Shown: in pieces, positions 60,809 through 64,000 of the stretch | How the letters are laid out: every line of letters starts with the position of its first letter | How positions within the stretch are numbered: position 1 is the stretch's first letter | NCBI GenBank assembly: GCA_947305245.1 | Contig: CAMZDG010000001.1 | Coordinates: forward strand, 62,001 to 126,000 | From: an uncultured Lachnospiraceae bacterium | GTDB taxonomy: Bacteria > Bacillota > Clostridia > Lachnospirales > Lachnospiraceae | Direction of reading: 5' to 3' | DNA: 64,000 bases | Position numbers and translations under genes: made by a program | Notes under the pieces: generated by a model | Seen by the model: the letters and a program-made list of their open reading frames with translations, nothing else | What the model was told of the DNA's origin: nothing | Database searches by the model: none

Positions 60809-61582
60809 TTAGATCTTAAAGAGAATTCCCATGTAATTCCCCATCTTTGCCCGCATCTTCTGCAGCGCCCTCGTGTGGAGCTGCGATACTCTTGACACGG
60901 AGACGTCCAGCACGTTGCTGATCTCCTTCAAGGTGAGCTCTTCAAAATAATAAAGGGTGATCACCTTCTGTTCCTTCTCCGAGAGAAGCTCCATGGCTTC
61001 GCTGAGCGCCTTGGCAAGCTCCTTCTTTTCAATGCTCTCCTCCGGGCTGTCAAACCTTGCGGTCGTCCCTCGACCATAATCCTGCGAGATGTCGCTGCCC
61101 TGCTCCATGTATTCATTCAGGGAGATCAGTCCCGTCACCTTCATCTGGGACTGCCATTCTGCGTATTCTTCCGTGGAAATGCCGAGGGCCTGCGCCATCT
61201 CTTCATCTGTCGCCGATCTCCCCTTCGCCTGTTCCAAGGCCTTTTCCACTAAGTTGATCTTCTTTTGCCTCTGTCGTATCGTTCTCGGGATCCAGTCCAG
61301 CTTTCGGATATGGTCCAGGATCGCCCCGCGAATGCGAAGGCTGGCATAAGTCTCGAACTTCACGTCACCGTGGTAATCGAATTTATCTATTGCATCGATG
61401 AGGCCAAAAATACCATAGCTGACCAGATCGTCATACTCCACGTTATAACCAAGATACATGGACAATCGCCCTGCCACCAGCTTGACCAACTGTGCGTACT
61501 CCAAAATGATCTGCTCTCGTAGCTTGGGAGATTTCGTGGCTTCATATTCATCTAACAGTTTTTTTCTTTGCGCGTCATCCAT
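60809..61582 (-). CDS. sigD: Flagellar/motility sigma factor SigD (FliA/WhiG family)
   Basis: This alternative sigma-28 factor transcribes late flagellar, motility and autolysin genes. The 257-residue product has region 2 (YDDLVSYGIFGLIDAIDKFD and FETYASLRIRGAILDHIRKLDWIPRTIRQR, where the last part contacts the -10). It also has region 3 (GRSATDEEMAQALGISTEEY) and region 4 (LTLKEISNVLDVSVSRVSQLHTRAL, the helix-turn-helix for the -35). All regions are complete. The start is an ATG at 61582 with AGGTG 7 bp upstream. It ends the cheA-cheW-cheC-cheD-sigD order, as in Bacillus. An anti-sigma FlgM should exist elsewhere. Confidence 0.95.
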   Translation of the reverse strand: MDDAQRKKLLDEYEATKSPKLREQIILEYAQLVKLVAGRLSMYLGYNVEYDDLVSYGIFGLIDAIDKFDYHGDVKFETYASLRIRGAILDHIRKLDWIPRTIRQRQKKINLVEKALEQAKGRSATDEEMAQALGISTEEYAEWQSQMKVTGLISLNEYMEQGSDISQDYGRGTTARFDSPEESIEKKELAKALSEAMELLSEKEQKVITLYYFEELTLKEISNVLDVSVSRVSQLHTRALQKMRAKMGNYMGILFKI

Positions 61583-61620
61583 CAAAAAACACCTGCGATT
61601 CTTTAGCCTGAAACGTTACG

Positions 61621-62112
61621 TCAAATGATCTGAAGTTCCTTTCCAACAGCCTTCACGTGATATTCTCCCGTCTCCGGGTAGAAGATCACGGTTCTTCCAT
61701 AGGTTCCCCCCGTGCTCTCCGCGAGCACCGGGATTTTCAGCACTGCCAAGACTTTCTTGCACGCATTGACATTCCTGTCGCCGATCATGCTCCATTCCTT
61801 CTTTACGGACACGGCAAACATGGTGGCTCCGCCTGCAAGCTTGGCTGTCATTCTTGATTTTTTGGCCCCTTTGACCTCCATCTGTCTGATCAGTTCTTCA
61901 ATCCCCGTATCCGCAAATTTCGCGAGATTCGTATCCTTCGTATTTTTCAGGGCGTTGGAATCCGGCAGCATGATATGCACCATTCCTCCCACCTTGGTAA
62001 GGGGGTCTCGCAGCACTACCGCAACACAGGAACCAAGTCCCATCGTGATCAGGCCATCGGGAGCAGATACAACCTTTAGGTCGGCCATCCCGACCTTGAT
62101 GATCTCACTCAT
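61621..62112 (-). CDS. cheD: Chemoreceptor glutamine deamidase CheD
   Basis: CheD deamidates glutamines of chemoreceptors and binds CheC, raising CheC phosphatase activity. The 163-residue product has the catalytic cysteine in MGLGSCVAVVL (Cys29) and the histidine in GGMVHIMLP (His46). It keeps the AKLAGGATMF and GDRNVNACKKVL segments and the C-terminal GGTYGRTVIFYPETG. The start is the ATG at 62112, preceded by GGGGAAG; an in-frame TTG 15 bp upstream covers that site. It lies between cheC (53 bp) and sigD (38 bp). Confidence 0.95.
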   Translation of the reverse strand: MSEIIKVGMADLKVVSAPDGLITMGLGSCVAVVLRDPLTKVGGMVHIMLPDSNALKNTKDTNLAKFADTGIEELIRQMEVKGAKKSRMTAKLAGGATMFAVSVKKEWSMIGDRNVNACKKVLAVLKIPVLAESTGGTYGRTVIFYPETGEYHVKAVGKELQII

Positions 62113-62165
62113 CGGCTTCTTCCCCAACTCTTGTTAATCGTTTTGTTGATCCAAAGACTAAATCT

Positions 62166-62801
62166 CTAATCCATCAATCCGTCCACCGGCAATCCCAGCG
62201 AGCCGATGATCTTCACGTAGGAATCCACGTCCGGGATGAGAATAAAGTAACCATTCACCTCAATCTCATCAAAGAACTGTGTCTGGATCAAAAGAAGCTT
62301 ATCCCCCAGCTGTCCGAATTCGATGGCCGGAACGCTGAGGATGGCTCCCGCCATGTCCACCGTCATCAGCGGCGGTGAGGAAATGATCTTCATGTTCGTA
62401 AAGGAAGCAAGTGCATTCAGATACGCTCCGGTGATAATGTTGCCTACCTCCTGCAGCGCGGATGCTTCCATCTCTGTGAAAGTCTCCGCTCCAGGACTGC
62501 ACGCCCCCATGATCTTGTCGAGCAGATGCTTTGCGCTCACCGTCTCGATCATAAACATCATGGTACCGGAGACCTGCCCTTCCACGCCAAACAGCACGCA
62601 GGCCATCAATTGTTCCTCGCCGCCCATCAGATTTCCAACTTCATTGAAATCCAAGAGACATACCTTCGGAACTTTCATGTCCACCTTGCACTGGATCATT
62701 TGGGACAATGCCGTCATCGCATTGCCGGCCCCGATGTTCCCTATTTCTTTTAGCACGTCACAATAAACGTCTGTGATCTTTTCCAGATTGACCATGCCCA
62801 T
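62166..62801 (-). CDS. cheC: CheY-phosphate phosphatase CheC
   Basis: CheC dephosphorylates CheY-P and, bound to CheD, takes part in adaptation. The 211-residue protein contains both signature sites: LKEIGNIGAGNAMTAL (about 17-32) and LQEVGNIITGAYLNAL (about 115-130), each with the Glu-x2-Asn arrangement. This is the CheC class, distinct from one-site CheX. The C-terminal DEIEVNGYFILIPDVDSYVKI is typical. It lies 31 bp after cheW. Confidence 0.95.
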   Translation of the reverse strand: MGMVNLEKITDVYCDVLKEIGNIGAGNAMTALSQMIQCKVDMKVPKVCLLDFNEVGNLMGGEEQLMACVLFGVEGQVSGTMMFMIETVSAKHLLDKIMGACSPGAETFTEMEASALQEVGNIITGAYLNALASFTNMKIISSPPLMTVDMAGAILSVPAIEFGQLGDKLLLIQTQFFDEIEVNGYFILIPDVDSYVKIIGSLGLPVDGLMD

Positions 62802-62832
62802 ATCTTCATCTCCCGTGCTTTCCCTGCCGTTC

Positions 62833-63300
62833 TTATGCGTTCTCCTCTAAGGTGATCACGCCAAGATCCAGAAGAGAGATCAGATCTCCGTTTTCTCTTT
62901 TTCCGACGCCGGACACGAAGGTTTTCCCCTCGAGCTTTAAGTCATCGATCTTATCCACCTGCGCATCCTCCAGGGTAACCACTTCTCTGACCTCATCCAC
63001 GATCACGCCAAGGTTGCCTTCCGTCTGCGTCTTCAAAACGATGATCCTGGTTTTTTTCTCATAAACGTCCTTTTCCAGGCCCATCTTGATCCGAAGGCTC
63101 ATCACCGGCAGCACTTCGCCGCGCAGGTTGATGATCCCGACCAAGTATTTCGGCATTTTGGGAACCCTCGTGATCCTTTGCATTCTCACGATGTTCTCCA
63201 CGAATCTTACGTCAATCCCATATTGCTCATTGTCAAGGCGAATGACGATAAATTGGCTTTTTCCCGAATGGTCCTGCTTATTTTCTGCCACAGCGTCCAT
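62833..63300 (-). CDS. cheW: Chemotaxis coupling protein CheW
   Basis: CheW couples chemoreceptors to the kinase CheA. The 155-residue protein is a single SH3-like CheW domain: FIVIRLDNEQYGIDVRFVENIVRMQ, TRVPKMPKYLVGIINLRGEVLPVMSL (the receptor-contact loop) and VDEVREVVTLEDAQVD. It is followed by GKTFVSGVGKRENGDLISLLDL. GGAGG precedes the ATG, 13 bp after the cheA stop. Confidence 0.96.
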   Translation of the reverse strand: MDAVAENKQDHSGKSQFIVIRLDNEQYGIDVRFVENIVRMQRITRVPKMPKYLVGIINLRGEVLPVMSLRIKMGLEKDVYEKKTRIIVLKTQTEGNLGVIVDEVREVVTLEDAQVDKIDDLKLEGKTFVSGVGKRENGDLISLLDLGVITLEENA

Positions 63301-63313
63301 CTTTCGCCCTCCA

Positions 63314-64000
63314 TTAGATCAGCGCATTTGCATCAAGGATCAGGGCAACTTCTCCGTCCCCAAGAATGGTTGCGCCGCTGATAAACTTACACTGCTTGCT
63401 GTACTTTCCCAAAGGCTTGATCACGATCTCGAGCTGACCGATCAGCTCATCGATCATGAGTCCCGCATATCTGTCTCCCTTTTTCACGACAACGACAGTC
63501 ATCTCTTCTTCCTGAATCCTGTTGCCCTCTACCTCCAGCACTTCATAGAGCCTAACCAAAGGAAGCACGACGCCGCGCAGATTGATCACCTGCTTATTCT
63601 GAACGGTCTTGATCTCGCCGAAATGCACCGTCTCGATGCTCTGAATGGAGCCAAGCGGGATGGCATATTTTTCACCGCCCACGCCGACCATCAGCGTCTG
63701 TATGATGGCTAGGGTCATGGGAAGACGGATGGTCCAGCTGCTTCCTTCGCCAAGCTTACTCTTTACCTCGACCTCACCGCTTAAGGATTCGATCTTGGAC
63801 TTCACCACGTCAAGCCCGACGCCGCGCCCGGACACGTCCGTGACCTGCTTCGCCGTAGAAAAGCTCGGAAGGAATAAAAGATCGATCAATTCCTTTTCCG
63901 ACATGGTCTCCGACTGCTCCTGCGTGATCGTGCCGCGCTCCACGGCCTTCCTCCTGATCGCATCCACGTCGATGCCGTTTCCGTCGTCCCTCACCTCGAT
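63314..64000 (-). CDS. cheA: Chemotaxis histidine kinase CheA (C-terminal part)
   Basis: The gene enters from the right edge; only the last 228 codons are present. They cover the end of the ATPase domain (G1 box VRDDGNGID, and VSGRGVGLDVVKSKIESLSG as G2) and the full P5 CheW-like regulatory domain (MVGVGGEKYAIPLGSIQSIETV, NLRGVVLPLVRLYEVL). The Hpt, P2 and dimerisation domains are outside. It phosphorylates CheY, and CheB if present, in response to receptors. It is the first visible gene of the chemotaxis block. Confidence 0.95.
   Translation of the reverse strand: MEVRDDGNGIDVDAIRRKAVERGTITQEQSETMSEKELIDLLFLPSFSTAKQVTDVSGRGVGLDVVKSKIESLSGEVEVKSKLGEGSSWTIRLPMTLAIIQTLMVGVGGEKYAIPLGSIQSIETVHFGEIKTVQNKQVINLRGVVLPLVRLYEVLEVEGNRIQEEEMTVVVVKKGDRYAGLMIDELIGQLEIVIKPLGKYSKQCKFISGATILGDGEVALILDANALI

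Overview
The window looks like the chromosome of a motile, anaerobic Gram-positive bacterium of the class Clostridia, most likely family Lachnospiraceae. Pointers are a fla/che operon running cheA-cheW-cheC-cheD-sigD into rpsB-tsf (the Bacillus/Clostridia order), NfnAB electron bifurcation, Fhs-FolD one-carbon genes, Rex, a giant acyl-CoA dehydratase activase, zinc-ribbon membrane proteins and large lipoprotein binding proteins with sigma-A-type promoters. The genus cannot be fixed from the sequence alone. Almost all genes are on the minus strand; only three large genes (ABC-F protein, dehydratase activase, protein mannosyltransferase) are on the plus strand. No rRNA, tRNA, CRISPR array, transposase or prophage was seen.

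Layout from left to right. 1-4.8 kb: nth (partial), rlmH, two zinc-ribbon membrane proteins and nfnA-nfnB. 4.8-10.4 kb: folD, fhs and ftsK. 10.5-15.2 kb: a very large multi-membrane glycosyltransferase-like protein with a repeat-built coiled-coil tail, paired with a GT2 polyprenyl-phosphate glycosyltransferase. 15.2-21.3 kb: metY, yebC, mazF, alr, nnr and rex. 21.5-23.5 kb: a divergent ABC-F ATPase. 23.5-30.7 kb: a minus-strand block holding a YhfC-type intramembrane protease, a DUF4349 lipoprotein, an M16C peptidase, an unknown protein, a degenerate sigma-like protein and a rhomboid-like membrane protein. 30.9-35.3 kb: the activase. 35.3-37.5 kb: a small coiled-coil protein, an aldo/keto reductase and a papain/C39-like protein. 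37.6-37.9 kb: a 306-bp imperfect palindrome. 37.9-40.2 kb: gpmI and a thiamine pyrophosphokinase.

40.3-54.7 kb is the most unusual part. A carbohydrate-type ABC importer (two CUT1 permeases and two large paralogous binding lipoproteins, with no ATPase) is interleaved with exporter-type parts (an HlyD/MFP adaptor and a MacB periplasmic-core protein). A complete ABC exporter pair (coiled-coil FtsX-like permease plus ATPase) lies next to it. 54.8-57.9 kb holds a fused GT-C/PMT mannosyltransferase. 58.0-64.0 kb holds tsf, rpsB, an unannotated 32-residue membrane peptide gene, a SwrB-like gene, sigD/fliA, cheD, cheC, cheW and the 3' part of cheA.

Transcription signals are clear at several points: promoters with 16-17 bp spacers for folD, ftsK, yebC, rex (with a candidate Rex operator), the ABC-F gene, the activase, the importer operon, the mannosyltransferase and rpsB, and strong hairpin terminators after the ABC-F gene, the activase and tsf. 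Several start codons were placed by ribosome-binding site; these include a TTG start for rex that a longer open frame would hide.
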